In this document: one piece after another, positions 11,885 through 22,044 of the stretch
Layout of the letters: each line of letters opens with the position of its first letter
Position numbering within the stretch: position 1 is the stretch's first letter
Source: Coptis chinensis
Taxonomy: Eukaryota > Streptophyta > Magnoliopsida > Ranunculales > Ranunculaceae
Length of the DNA stretch: 64,000 nt
Direction: 5' to 3'
Assembly: GCA_015680905.1 (NCBI GenBank)
Contig: CM027377.1
Span: 60,347,501-60,411,500, forward strand
Program-made: the position numbers and the translations under genes
The notes under the pieces: model-generated
The model's database searches: none
What the model was told of the DNA's origin: nothing
The model's input: only the letters and a program-made list of their open reading frames with translations

Positions 11885-12816
11885 CGCATTAACCGTTGTC
11901 TCTTGAAGCAATGTAATGTAAATAAGCGGTACATTGAAGTCCCCGACCATGCTCGAAAAGAAGCCAATCTAAGAACATCATACGCGTGGCGATATGTATC
12001 GAAAAGCGGTTATATTGGAGCATAGTAGCTTGAATGATTTTCAAGACATCCGTGTTGAGCTTAGGATTACGGTTGACGAGAACGACTAGTGCAAAGACTG
12101 GGATCATAGATGTAAAGTTGAGAATAAGTAGCTTGATATCCCGCGTCAGGAATTAAAGCTTCGGTGCGATGTCGCAGTTCACCGTGAATAGTGAAAGGCC
12201 TTGGACCCCGTCCAGTAAATAAGTGTTCTTGTACTCCAAGACTTGTAAATGCAAAAACTTGATTATATTGTCGCATATATCTTCGAAATGACTTTGTCTT
12301 CCGATCATTCCCATCGTATAAGGCTTTAAGGGCAGGTGGCAGTGGTTGCAAAGGAGGACACTTTATCTTTCCTTGTAAACAACATCTCCCAAAAAGAGGA
12401 CGTGACAGTGATGACTTTGATAATCGTTCATCCATCCAATGAAGTGCCTTACAAAATGGACATTGAACGTCCATTTTCCCCAAGTAGTGTCTTCCTTGTT
12501 CAACTGGGCGGTTAGGATTATGAGTCGTGTGCACATCCCCATTGTAGTCGACTGCATCTTCATCGTCATCTTCACTCATGGCATCAACACGTTTAGAGAA
12601 CGGTTGTGTAGTATGCTGGAATGACTGTGGTCTACGCAAGAATGAAGTATTAAAAGGATTTAGACTGAGGTGTAAACAATTTGTTATTATTGCAAACATT
12701 TTAGCGGAGAAATTACCTTGAATTTTGGTTAGCTGATATTGACTCAGAACGTAGACTTGGTAAATGTGGTATTGCATCAGGGAAGCTTGATGTAGACGAA
12801 ATGAGGTTACACGCAT
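11885..12816 (-). pseudogene. Helitron protein, zinc-finger N-terminal region
   Basis: The 12816-12067 frame holds an acidic stretch (MSEDDDEDAVD) and a Cys-rich finger (CPFCKALHW...RCCLQGKIKCPPL), then TSLGVQEHLFTGRGPRPFTIHGEL and YSQLYIYDP. The 12107-11889 frame continues with NPKLNTDVLKIIQ. A frame change lies between them, and an in-frame stop near 11890 precedes YNLPTADEVTVILPG. Acceptor-like AG sites suggest small upstream exons. The finger is typical of plant Helitron proteins. Confidence 0.8.
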
Positions 12817-12879
12817 TGCAAGGGAGCTTATATGGGTAAGAAAATATTGGAAAGTAGAAAATATGAAGTGAAAGTTGTA

Positions 12880-13432
12880 AAGAGCTCTGTGGTGCTATAC
12901 CTTGCATTTTGGTAAGACGACGTTGATCCTAAAGACTCATTTCTGAAATTTGGAATTGCATTATTTGGTAACGCAACACCAGAGCTAAGAATACATGTGC
13001 TGTAGAAAGCTAATAAAGGTGAGGTGTGAATTGGAATGCAAGGAAAACCAATAAAATGACATACGAGACTCACCTATTGCTTACAGGTGCTGAATCAACA
13101 TGAGTACATTCTTCAAGCAGTGTAAATAACCTAATAGGATTAAGAACAGAGAGAGATGTTCTAAGAGATTCCGTAGATTTGAGTCGTTTAGTTGATGTGG
13201 AATGAGGTGTGATTGGACTATGCTGAGGTAGAAGCCTGACAGTTTGAGGTGGAGTTCCTAGAATTGGAGGGTGGACATCCACCACAAAACCAGACAATCG
13301 ATGGGCCATTGTTTGATGCCCATTATGTTTATTCAATTTTTCCTTTTCCCTTCGAGCACACTGTGCAATAATTCTATTTGTTAGGCGAACGTCTTTGATA
13401 GGAGAAGGGGATGGTTGTACTTGATTGGGCAA
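12880..13432 (-). pseudogene. Helitron gene, upstream exons
   Basis: A 120-codon frame (13432-13070) begins PNQVQPSPSPIKDVRLTNR and ends SAPVSNR next to a good donor (AG|GTGAGTC, minus strand). Further left, a short exon with NESLGSTSSYQNAR followed by GTATAG resembles another with RSESISANQNSR followed by GTAATTTC (near 12720), suggesting a second set of duplicated small exons. The function of this region is unknown. Confidence 0.5.
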
Positions 13433-13544
13433 ATTGTAGTCAATCGTCTGATTTGAGATAAGTTGGTGTAATTGGATAAGAGCATAGAGGAAACAAAATA
13501 GAATTTGAAATTGGAACAGAGATAAACATAAACCAAATTTTCAA

Positions 13545-14104
13545 AGGTAAAATCTATATAACTACTATATGCAAAGAAACGACTATAAAGCATATAAGGT
13601 ATATGAAATAAAGATAATATATATGGCAATATTGGTATCGGCGAAGTCCCATATGTAAAGAAACACCTGAAGATAAGGTATACAAGTGACATAGCAAATA
13701 GGTAAATGATAAGAAAATAGAAAAAGAGGATAATTGGGTAGATAATGAGAGGGAAACATTGTAGGAGTATTAGTACCTGAGAACTATGAGGTTGGTGAAG
13801 GGTAAGTCTATCTTGTGGAGGGACAGGTAAAATCTATATAACTACTATATGCAAAGAAACGACTATAAAGCATATAAGGTATATGAAATAAAGATAATAT
13901 ATATGGCAATATGGTATCGTGAAGTCCCATATGTAAAGAAACACCCGAAGATAAGGTATACAAGTGACATAGCAAATAGGTAAATGATAAGAAAATAGAA
14001 AAAGAGGATAATTGGGTAGATAATGAGAGGGAAACATTGTAGGAGTATTAGTACATGAGAACTATGAGGTTGGTGAAGGGTAAGTCTATCTTGTGGAGGG
14101 ACAG
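13545..14104. repeat. 280-bp tandem duplication inside the Helitron
   Basis: Copies at 13545-13824 and 13825-about 14102 are nearly identical. They differ by a handful of substitutions and about 3 deleted bases (the GGCAATATTGGTATCGGCG region). Each copy carries part of a repeated exon plus intron DNA. Near identity implies a recent event. Confidence 0.9.
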
Positions 14105-14665
14105 AGACACGTTTTTTCTTGTTAAGAGGATCAAGAGAATGGTCCAGTGGGCGTTTTTTGTTTTGTAGGTTTGGACGGTTTGGCCGCTATATAAAGAACA
14201 AAGAAAAAGTTAGAGAAGGAGAAAATCTAAAGCAAATTTGATGTGCAATGTCAACAGTTAGTATAATAAATCACATAAGACCGCAATTCAATTACCTCAA
14301 AGCCACGAGGTGGTTGAAGGTTGAGTCTATCTTGGAGAGGGATAGAGGTACTTATCGGCCGATTCGAAGGATCAAGAGAAGGGTCCATTGGGCGTTTTCC
14401 CTTGTCTACGGTTGGTCGGTTTGGATGCTATATACATAACCCAAAATAAATAGAGAAGCAAACATATAAATCATGAGACCAGTAAGAAATAAGTACCATG
14501 TTGATTAACGAACCAATGTAATAGAAACAACAAGAATACCTGGAAGCCAGGAGGTGGTTGAAGGTTCAACCTATCTGTTGTAGGAATCGAATATTTAATT
14601 TTTTTGTTTGAAGGATCCTTAAATGGGTCCATTGGCCGTTTTCCCTTGTCCACCATCAATTTCAT
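13780..14665 (-). pseudogene. Helitron gene, tandemly repeated N-terminal exons
   Basis: Three full and one partial copies of an exon encode variants of KRPMDPxxDPSNKK...SIPxxDRLNLQPPxGF: at about 14665-14540, 14420-14300, 14180-14055 and a partial one at 13825-13780. Each full copy after the first follows an AG acceptor (TATATAG) and each ends at a GT donor (GTATTC, GTAATTG, GTACTAA), so the repeat unit is an exon with its intron. The peptide is Pro- and basic-rich with a nuclear-signal-like KRP/KKK patch. Its role is unknown. Confidence 0.65.
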
Positions 14666-15103
14666 CCTTCATAGAAATTGTACACTCAAAATTTAAAATG
14701 GAGAAAAGAGAAGAAATGGTAATTAGCTATAAGAAACATTGATTTTTGATACTGCAGTAAGATGCCACATAAAGAATACATGTCCAGCAAGGATACATGT
14801 CTACATAACATACCTATAATTACATTATGTGAAAGCTAGAATGAGGATATTTTTTCATATAATGCATGAGTATAAAAAACAATTGAATAATAAATGTATG
14901 TCGTTGTGATTTTTTGTTATTAATTTGGTTATATACGATTGAAACTACAAATACATTGAATAATAAATGTACGTTATTGTGATTTGCGGTTATTATTTTT
15001 GTTATTGACTATAGAAACTACAAATACACGTTGCTTCAATATAAAACTTGTTTATATTAATAAGAACGCACAACTGTAATATAAGGAATAAGGCATTATA
15101 TAA

Positions 15104-15235
15104 AAGAGAAAAAGGGTCCATCGGTAGAGAGGAAGGAGAAAGGATAAAAGAGGAAAAGGGTCCTTCGGTAGAGAGAAAGGAGAAAGGATAAAAGAGAAAA
15201 AGGGTCCTTTGGTAGAGAGAAAGGAGAAAGGGGGT
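15104..15235. repeat. 44-bp minisatellite, three units
   Basis: AAAGGGTCC recurs at 15111, 15155 and 15199, each unit followed by TCGGTAGAGAG or a variant and AAGGAGAAAGGATAAAAGAG. The AAGGGTCC word also occurs in the repeated Helitron exons nearby, so the array may have grown from a decayed exon copy. Confidence 0.85.
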
Positions 15236-15360
15236 TGTTGCTGACTATGAAAAGGGAAGTTATAGGAGCATGACTGTTTCCACTCTCAGACGACTGATAA
15301 TCCTAACCTTGAAAAACCAGAGAACCAGCTATACTTTTCAAAACAACTAACTTCTACTTT

Positions 15361-15410
15361 GGGACACAGATACGTGCGCCTTCGGCGTCCCCGACGCGCA
15401 AGGTCATCAT
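15361..15410. other. Diverged copy of the Helitron 3' subterminal motif
   Basis: ACACAGATACGTGCGCCTTCGGCG at this site resembles CACAGATACGGGCGCCTCCGGCG at 6035-6057, in the same orientation, but the CTAG end and inner hairpin are absent. It may be the remnant of another Helitron's 3' end. Confidence 0.5.
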
Positions 15411-16959
15411 GCAGACTCTTTAGGAGTGTCACAGAAGTTGGAGAAAAGCCCATAAAGCAGTTCATATAGTCACACATAACAGAATCCAGCAATGTAGATC
15501 CTTGTAAGTACATATTTGGATTTTTGCTTTAGCCTTGAGCTCTGAGAAAAAGAAGTGGGAAAAGAAAGTTCGAGCTCGAAGAAAGTTAACTTTAAAAAAA
15601 TAAGGTCACCAGGAAGTGTGAAGGTCAACTGGCAGAGTGGCAGGCCAATTTTCTTAGTGTCGATTAGGGGGAAGGCAACGTTCAATCGATCAGCAGCTGT
15701 CCAAATATGTGCGCCATTCTCTCAGTGACGTTGTGTGACGCCGATGCCACCCCAACGAGATTGATCAAGGCAGCCTAAATAATTCATCCAAAACCCCAAC
15801 AAAAATGGATCAATGCTGTGTAGTTCCATTCCTTAAGTGACTCTGGGATAGCGTCTCAAAATAAAGTATTCAGAGGGCACTGCTAATCTTCTACCTATCC
15901 TCATTGATATTGGAATGTAATTCTGTTGACAATTGTGAACAAATGATTTGGTGAAATTAATAACACTATCCTCAGTAATTCAATGACATAGCATGTGGAA
16001 GGTTTACTCGAGAGAAGAAACGATTCAATATTGTGGACCAAACAAAGCACCTACATTTCATTTTGAAATCCTAAAATACCAATTTTACCATTCACACCAA
16101 ACCAGCAAAATGAACAGACAACACTAAAGCAATGAGGGTAATTAACTCATATCACAATTTATCATTAAAATTCGGTAAAAGTGAAATATATATATCGGTA
16201 AAAGTGATATATATATATTAGTAATTATTTCTCCCTCAAACTTTCCACCCGCCTCAACCATTCTTCTTCTATACAACCAAAAAAAAAATAGTAGTGTAGT
16301 AGTGTCTGACCTTGTAGTGCTGATGCCAACTGAATATAGTAGTGTCTGATCTTGGATGAGGAATAGTTACTTTTCCAAAACCAATTTAAATGGGTTAAAT
16401 GAAGAGGTAGATGGATGAGGAATTGAAATATGGAGTGTTGGTCGGGATGAGAGTGAAATTTGGAGTGATAGAAATGAGCGCGGTAGGGATGAGAGTGAGG
16501 AGAAAATAAAAAGGGGGAGGCGTTGGTTTATTTGGAGGAAATCGCGATACTGTGTGCCGGTCTGCGTTAACTAAAGAGACATATGACCAAATATCCGTAG
16601 ATTCCGCCAGGTCATAAACAGGGTGAAACTCTGAGAAAGTGTTTGGACCGTCGGATCGTGCCCAACCCTTCCCTAATTTGTTATATAGATTGCTTTACCC
16701 CTGTTCTGTTTCATATATGGACAATTTGCCCCCTAACTTTTTTGTTTTGATTGTTTTTCCCATGTTCATTTACTATATTGACATTTTTACCCTATTTTAC
16801 GCTTGCGTGCATTCATCAAGTTTTATGAAAGAACTACTTAAACACACCTCAAGTATGGATTGCTTAGATATACTTGGAATAGGGCCATAATTTGGTCATG
16901 ATCTAAACTTCCTCCTTACAAATTTGATTACTTATGGAGGTTCATTTTTGCCAATGTAG

Positions 16960-17303
16960 GTTTCTAGGTAGGGCAGCAATTGTGACTGAAGAAGACAATC
17001 TCAAATCATCACCAACACCTAATCTTTGGAGGCTATGTACAGTGCACAGAGTAGAAGAGTTGAAATCCATAATAAGAATGGGCCCAATTTGGGCTTCTGG
17101 AATTCTCCTCATCACGGCCTATGCACAGCAAGGCACATTCTCCTTACAACAAGCTCGAACAATGGATCGTCGCCTCAAGGGTTCCTTCCAAATTCCTCCT
17201 GGTTCCATGTCTGTGTTCACCATAGTCTCCATGCTCACTACAATAACCCTTTATGATCGTGTTCTTATCCGCATTGCACGTCGCGTCACCGGTCTTGATC
17301 GAG
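16960..17303 (+). pseudogene. NPF3-like copy A, fourth coding exon
   Basis: Begins directly after AATGTAG and encodes FLGRAAIVTEEDN, TVHRVEELKSIIRMGPIWASGI (NPF helix 7 region), TAYAQQGTFSLQQA and SMSVFTIVSMLTT, ending GLDRG at the donor GTACAA. The family usually has FLDKAAI; here DK has become GR. No stop interrupts this exon. The next intron is 97 bp (17304-17400). Confidence 0.88.
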
Positions 17304-17400
17304 GTACAATATCCTTATGTTCTATCCCAAATGAAGTACAAATTTTTTGACACATAAAAGTACTTGAACTTAATTCGCTGCTATACTTGACTTCCAACAG

Positions 17401-17950
17401 GTATTACATTCCTACAACGTATGGGTATTGGTTTGGCAATTTCCATCTTAGCCACATTAGTTGCTGGCTTTGTTGAAATCAAACGTAAAAATGTTGCCAT
17501 AGCTCATGGCCTCATAGACCAACCCCACGCTACCATACCCATGTCAGTATTTTGGCTTGTTCCTCAATATGGCCTTCATGGTATTGCTGAAGCCTTCATG
17601 TCAATTGGACACTTGGAATTTTTATATGATCAAGTACCTGAGAGGCTGAGAGCATGAGAAGCACAGCTGCTGCCCTATTTTGGACATCAATATCAATTGG
17701 GAATTATGTTAGTACGTTTTTGGTAACACTTGTACACAAGTATAGTGCTAAGCCTGATGGATCAAATTGGCTTCCAGACACTAACCTTAATAAGGGGAAA
17801 CTTGAGAACCTCTACTGGTTAATCACGGCGTTGCAGATTCTAAATTTTGTCTACTATCTGATATGCGCTATGTTCTATACATTCAAGCCTATACAATTTC
17901 GTCAAAAAGAGGATGACAAGGAAGGAGTGGAACTTGCCGAGAGGGTTTAG
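17401..17950 (+). pseudogene. NPF3-like copy A, last coding exon
   Basis: Starts after CCAACAG and encodes ITFLQRMGIGLAISILATL, PQYGLHGIAEAFMSIGHLEF, then, after the lesion, RSTAAALFW, GNYVSTFLVTLVHK and KPDGSNWLPD, ending at TAG 17950. At 17638-17653 an 8-bp unit (CTGAGAGN) is duplicated in tandem, which shifts the frame between YDQVPE and MRSTAAALFW. It includes helices 10-12 and the short charged C-terminal tail. Confidence 0.88.
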
Positions 17951-20081
17951 TTGTTAGAAATTTCCAAAATATGATAATTAACTTTGGTTTTCTTATGTAA
18001 GGGTCGTGTTATTGAGTTTGTGATTAAATGTGAGAATGGACCTTATGGTACATGCCATTTAGATGAGTTTGATCGAATGGGTTCGCTTTTGGCGCCACAT
18101 AAATAGTGTAAGAGAAGGTTTAATACTTTTGGTTTTTGGGCTGTTGATCCACTTCTTGTTACAAACTAAATTTCTCTATTCAAAATTAATATAAACTAAA
18201 CTGATAAAAAGTGAAACATTGTAACAAGAAAGAGAGAGGATATTGATAACATTGTTAGCAATTCTCCGAATAATACACGAATGGAATTTTTGAAGGCCTA
18301 AACGTTTAATACTTTCGCACTTTTCAATAATTCATAATGATTCACGTTTTTTTTTACTATAAACATATAAAATACGAATTCCCGAGTTATTCAAAAATTA
18401 ATTTCAAACATACTTCATAAAATAAAATAAAATAAAATGGAAAACCAAATTCTTGTAAGGATGAGTAGCATGAAAATACATAAATAAGAACAAAAGAGTA
18501 AACTATGAAGAGCATTTTTAAATATATGTGAAGGGCATATTTTTTTCTGCAATTCAAAAGAGTAAACTAACATAGAGATATGGATGTGTTGATTCTAATT
18601 TTTATTTTCCCTTATAATTTGCAAATCTACATTCTAAAATAGATATGAGTACAAAAGATATAGAAAAATGTTGAAGAAGACAATGATTAATGTTTGGGCG
18701 AGTCAAATATTAGACTCTAACGTGACTCACCTAATTCGATCAAACGTTCAATTTCTAATGAACCTACTTGACAACATGGTCAGATTTTTGAAAAACAGCT
18801 AAGACAAATGTTTGTGAATTGTGAGTGACAGTAGTTATATAATTGGTTGTTGTATATATGGATTATTGGAGTTTATGTAGAATAAAAGTGGTAGAACATT
18901 TTAATTATATTACTAAATATATATTACAATTCCTCTTTAAGGGTACCAAAATTTTGAAATCCAGATTTTTATTTCAAAACGTTTAATACTTGAATAAAAC
19001 ATACTATATATTATTAATATATTGCGAAGTTTTGACCGAATTTTTCTAACATCTAAACAAATGAAACTCAAATTATTCCCGTACCGAATAATTCTCGTAT
19101 CTTGAATTGCTAACAAGATTTGATAATGAAGAAAGCGAATTTTTTGGAGAATTTGTTTTTTCTTTCGTTTTTTGTTTGTTGAAATATAGGTAAGCTTTTT
19201 GTTATTTATTTGTTAATATATTGGATTTTAGCTATTTAATTGGATAAGTTATTAGTTATTTATTTGTTTCTATTTTTGTTTTTTGGTTTTTGGAAAGAAA
19301 AATATAATTTGGATGTCGCTTAAGATACACACCGGTGTGGTTTTTAGACCCCAACCCAAACTAACATAACACGGACTACATAAGGAATCTGGTTGTACTT
19401 TTAGTGGATTGGGATTTGTATTGCAATGGTTTTGGAAAGTCGTTGATAGAATTGTTTGGAATATGTATTTCAAAACATGTGGACTATTTTCCATTTTCTG
19501 GAGGCCTGGGAAAAATAAAGGAGTTCCCATCATATTCAAAACGCCAAAACTGAAGATGTTTTGCTCTCATTAGGTTGTCCCCATCCTTGTCACATTACGC
19601 CAATTCTTAGATTCTTCTTCAACAGATCAATCTACGTCCTTGCAACATGTACATGTACATGTTCACATGATTATATCATATCTGTTGCTTTTGAACTTAT
19701 GAATATCCTTCCAATTTATTTCGTTCCACTTTTTTATTTTCACAAGAGTAGTAGAAATAGTGAATACATGAAAACAACAAAAGTACATATGCTAGTCCAT
19801 ATTGGAACTTTTTTTTGGGTGATCTAGCAATCACTTTTCTTTATCCTACTCAATTACATTTATCACAAAATGAAAATCCAATAATTATAGGTTTGAACCT
19901 AGCTAGCGAAGGTTAGAATGACCAACTTGTATATTTATAATACAAAAAAACCAATTGAGGGTTAGTTATATATTCATTATACATTACTTAATTACTATCT
20001 ACAGTCTTCAAACGAGCTATAAATTATGGGTTCAAGGGTGCAAATTAAAACATCACAAGGTAGCATAGAGAGTGAAGAGTG
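17951..20081. other. Spacer between NPF copies A and B
   Basis: AT-rich non-coding DNA. The first few hundred bases would be the 3' UTR and terminator region of copy A, the last few hundred the promoter of copy B. Short frames (under 90 codons) show no motif or conservation that could be recognised. Confidence 0.5.
20018..20026 (+). promoter_or_regulatory. Candidate TATA box for NPF copy B
   Basis: TATAAATTA about 55-65 bp before the ATG at 20082, in an otherwise plausible 5' UTR. TATA spacing fits a short leader; transcription is not shown. Confidence 0.4.
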
Positions 20082-20498
20082 ATGGAACAAAGTCATCTTG
20101 AAGAGGAGAAACAAAGTCATGTTAAAAGAAGAAAGGGAAGGATGCGAACAATGCCCTTCATCTTCGGTAATGAATCTATATCGATATATGCAGATCATTT
20201 TCTTAAGTTTATATTATTTGAATTAATATTGATCGAACTAATGGCATTCATTATTTTTTGTTCTTCTTGTATACGTATAGCTAATGAAATCACTGAGAAG
20301 TTGCCTATCGTTGGGTTTGGTGCTAACATGATTAGTTACTTGACACTACAGCTGCACTTGCCCATAACGAAAGCAGCGAACACTCTCACCAACTTCAATG
20401 GTACTGCAGACTTGACTCCTTTGCTAGGAGCTTTTATCGCAGATTCATTCGCCGGAAGATTTTGGACCATTACGGTCGCATCGATCATTTACCAAATA
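20082..20498 (+). CDS. NPF3.1: NPF3.1-like transporter, copy B, exons 1 and 2 only
   Basis: Exon 1 (20082-20166) starts MEQSHLEEEKQSH and ends RMRTMPFIF at donor GTAATG. After a 114-bp intron ending GTATAG, exon 2 (20281-20498) continues ANEITEKLPIVGFGANMISYL, KAANTLTNFNGTADLTPLLGAFIADSFAGRFW and IIYQIA. EITEK is the ExxE(R/K) proton-coupling motif of transmembrane helix 1 in NPF proteins. Both exons are free of stops. After ATA the sequence reads GCTAAG rather than a GT donor, so the exon 2 splice site is either a rare GC donor or damaged. Exons 3 onward are not seen; retroelements begin about 130 bp later. It could be a whole gene with a very long intron or a truncated duplicate. Note that exons 1-2 are exactly what copy A lacks. 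Confidence 0.85.
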
Positions 20499-20628
20499 GC
20501 TAAGAGAATACCATCACATATCTCCATCTTTTAATCTCATTTTCTTCCCATTTTGAAGTACTCTTCTTTGCTTATTTGGTTATACTTTCATGGTTTTGGT
20601 TACACAACTTATTTCCTGTTTACCATAC
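20499..20628 (+). other. Start of copy B intron 2 before the retroelement block
   Basis: AT-rich 130-bp stretch between exon 2 and the first Tat LTR base. No coding signal. Confidence 0.5.
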
Positions 20629-21018
20629 TGTAAGGGAGTGATATGCCCCCTTAGGAATATCAGGCGGCGCGTACTCAGCACGGTGGAACTATCACACCGA
20701 CCTGTGGAACCAGATCACACCTATAAGCTAAGAGAACGTTCTAGCACAGTTCGCGCCGATCAAGACGAACTATGCTATCGCGACTTCGCCTTTGCCTTCT
20801 AGAAGCAATCATGAGCAAAGGAGCATATGCACGGATCACCGCCCACCCGCCTCATCGAATTAATGCCGCCGCAAAGCCCCGGACTACTAATCTCCATCAT
20901 CACACACGGACCTATGAAGACAGGTCTCACACACCTCCTTGATCTAGACCCCACGTTGGTGATGCACTTTACACGTGGTGGGCGAGGATTCATTCTGAAC
21001 ATCTATAAATACCCCTCC
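20629..21018 (+). repeat. Tat element 5' LTR, left part
   Basis: The LTR starts at TGTAAGGG (20629) or TGATATGCC (20639); without the 3' LTR the exact base is uncertain. CTATAAATACC at about 21003-21013 is a good TATA box for the element's own promoter. The LTR continues at 31708 on the other side of the nested element; total LTR length is about 540 bp. Confidence 0.7.
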
Positions 21019-22044
21019 TATGATGTCACAGCCCGAATTTCTAAATAATAACAAAGTGAATATTTGAAATATAAATATCTCAAACATCACTAGGTTCACT
21101 TGTTTAAAAACCCAGACTATGACGGAGGATAATACACATACAAACCCTAATAGCCATGTCATAAAAGAAACAACTTAAATTAAAATAATCCCAATAATTA
21201 TCCGCCATTGCTTTATTAAGATATCATCCGTCCAAATAAAACATCAAACAAACTCTCAATACAAAATTCCTCACTACCATGTTCTCATGCCATGCAAAAG
21301 GTAAACTACGTTATTACATTCTTCCAATAAAGAATCAGACCTAAAAAAAAACTAACGGACTGCTCCAAGCACGAATCCCAATCACACGCCGCGGTTCCAC
21401 TGCCTTCCACCTATGTTCCCAAGAACACACCCACGTTGCCAAAACAAAGCAAACATGGGTCAGCAAAATGGCATATGCTGGTATGAGTAGACTAACCACA
21501 TATAAACCTTTAAAATCTTTTCTTATCCAACTAACACTTTAACTCTTTCATAATCTAATCATTCTCAGCTGGGAAGAAAGGTAGTTCCGTCATCTCAACC
21601 GGCATAGTTTCTTCCCAATCAAAACTTCCATTATATTAACTCATTTTAATAACTCGTTTTAATATCTAAAAACTTGACTTAATACTTACCAATATCCATT
21701 GCTGTATAAGCGTAGGACCGCTGGCCCCTCAAGACAAAATATTATTAAGTCCTACCCTCCTGCAAAAGAAAGTTAGAACTTGTATATAACATATGTAGAT
21801 ATCCTATATGTATTCAAAAGTAAACCCAAGCACGCTCGCATAATCAAATCAATTTTCTCTTATCAAATAATCAATTACTTTTCTTATACACCCACCCTTT
21901 AGTACCTACTACATGATTTGCACTCCACACATTTGCCAAATCACACATTCCTGTGTGCCTCTCTCCCACCGAATACCACAATATCATAGCCATCTCTGGG
22001 CTTTCATACACATATTTCACAGCCTCTTTGGGCACAAAAACTCA

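Larger units (their letters stand above)
6010..14665 (-). mobile_element. Autonomous-type Helitron (Rep/helicase), decayed
   Basis: A rolling-circle DNA transposon on the minus strand. Its 3' terminus (at the left, 6010) ends CTAG with host T next to it, preceded by a GC-rich hairpin, as in plant Helitrons. The single large gene runs from about 14665 to 8331 and encodes an N-terminal zinc-finger region, an HUH endonuclease (PHMHALI), the two-tyrosine motif (KYIHKYIFKG) and a PIF1-family SF1B helicase ([22 protein letters not shown]). The 5' TC terminus was not identified; the end given is the last supported exon. The coding frame has about five to six stops or frameshifts, so it is probably inactive by itself but not very old. 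Confidence 0.85.
1655..16959 (+). other. 15.3-kb intron of NPF copy A, swollen by mobile elements
   Basis: Donor GTAACT at 1655 and acceptor AATGTAG at 16953-16959. The split codon AG|G restores Arg, giving the family order NQL-R-FL...AAIVTEEDN. Inside are a hAT-like element (1740-2913), an AT-rich MITE (2922-3300), unrecognised sequence, a Helitron (6010 to at least 14665) and further low-complexity sequence. NPF introns are normally a few hundred bp to a few kb, so most of this length is inserted DNA. Confidence 0.8.
14666..16959. other. Helitron 5' side and remaining intron DNA
   Basis: No coding exon is recognised. The stretch contains the 44-bp minisatellite (15104-15235), a diverged Helitron-like motif (15361-15410), two short minus-strand frames of 71-75 codons without motifs, an AT dinucleotide patch (16185-16220), and pyrimidine-rich DNA at 16640-16900. 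The Helitron's 5' TC end should lie somewhere in this interval but could not be fixed. Confidence 0.45.
1094..17950 (+). pseudogene. NPF3.1: NPF3.1-like nitrate/nitrite transporter, copy A (last three exons, broken)
   Basis: Three exons (1094-1654, 16960-17303, 17401-17950) encode the NPF/PTR major-facilitator core from about transmembrane helix 3 to the C-terminus. Compared from memory with Arabidopsis NPF3.1 (Nitr), shared blocks include GSGGIRPCVV, FGADQFD, GSPFTRLIQV, AAIVTEEDN, TAYAQQGTFSLQQA, PQYGLHG, EAFMSIGHLEF and KPDGSNWLPD. Family members are proton-coupled membrane transporters of nitrate, nitrite and hormones. Splice sites and phases are preserved. Three lesions disable it: a TGA in place of the family Trp in the TWNFFNWYYF region (1313-1315), one extra T near 1533-1535, and an 8-bp tandem duplication at 17638-17653. 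Exons 1-2 are not seen; they could lie left of the window. Otherwise the frames are well kept, so loss looks fairly recent. Confidence 0.88.

Noticed and set aside
15286-15685. Two minus-strand ORFs considered as a captured host gene fragment in the Helitron
   Set aside because: No protein family recognised and no splice pattern; left as unassigned.
16639-16890. 83-codon + strand ORF just before NPF exon 4
   Set aside because: Pyrimidine-rich intron DNA giving a hydrophobic translation by chance; no family match.
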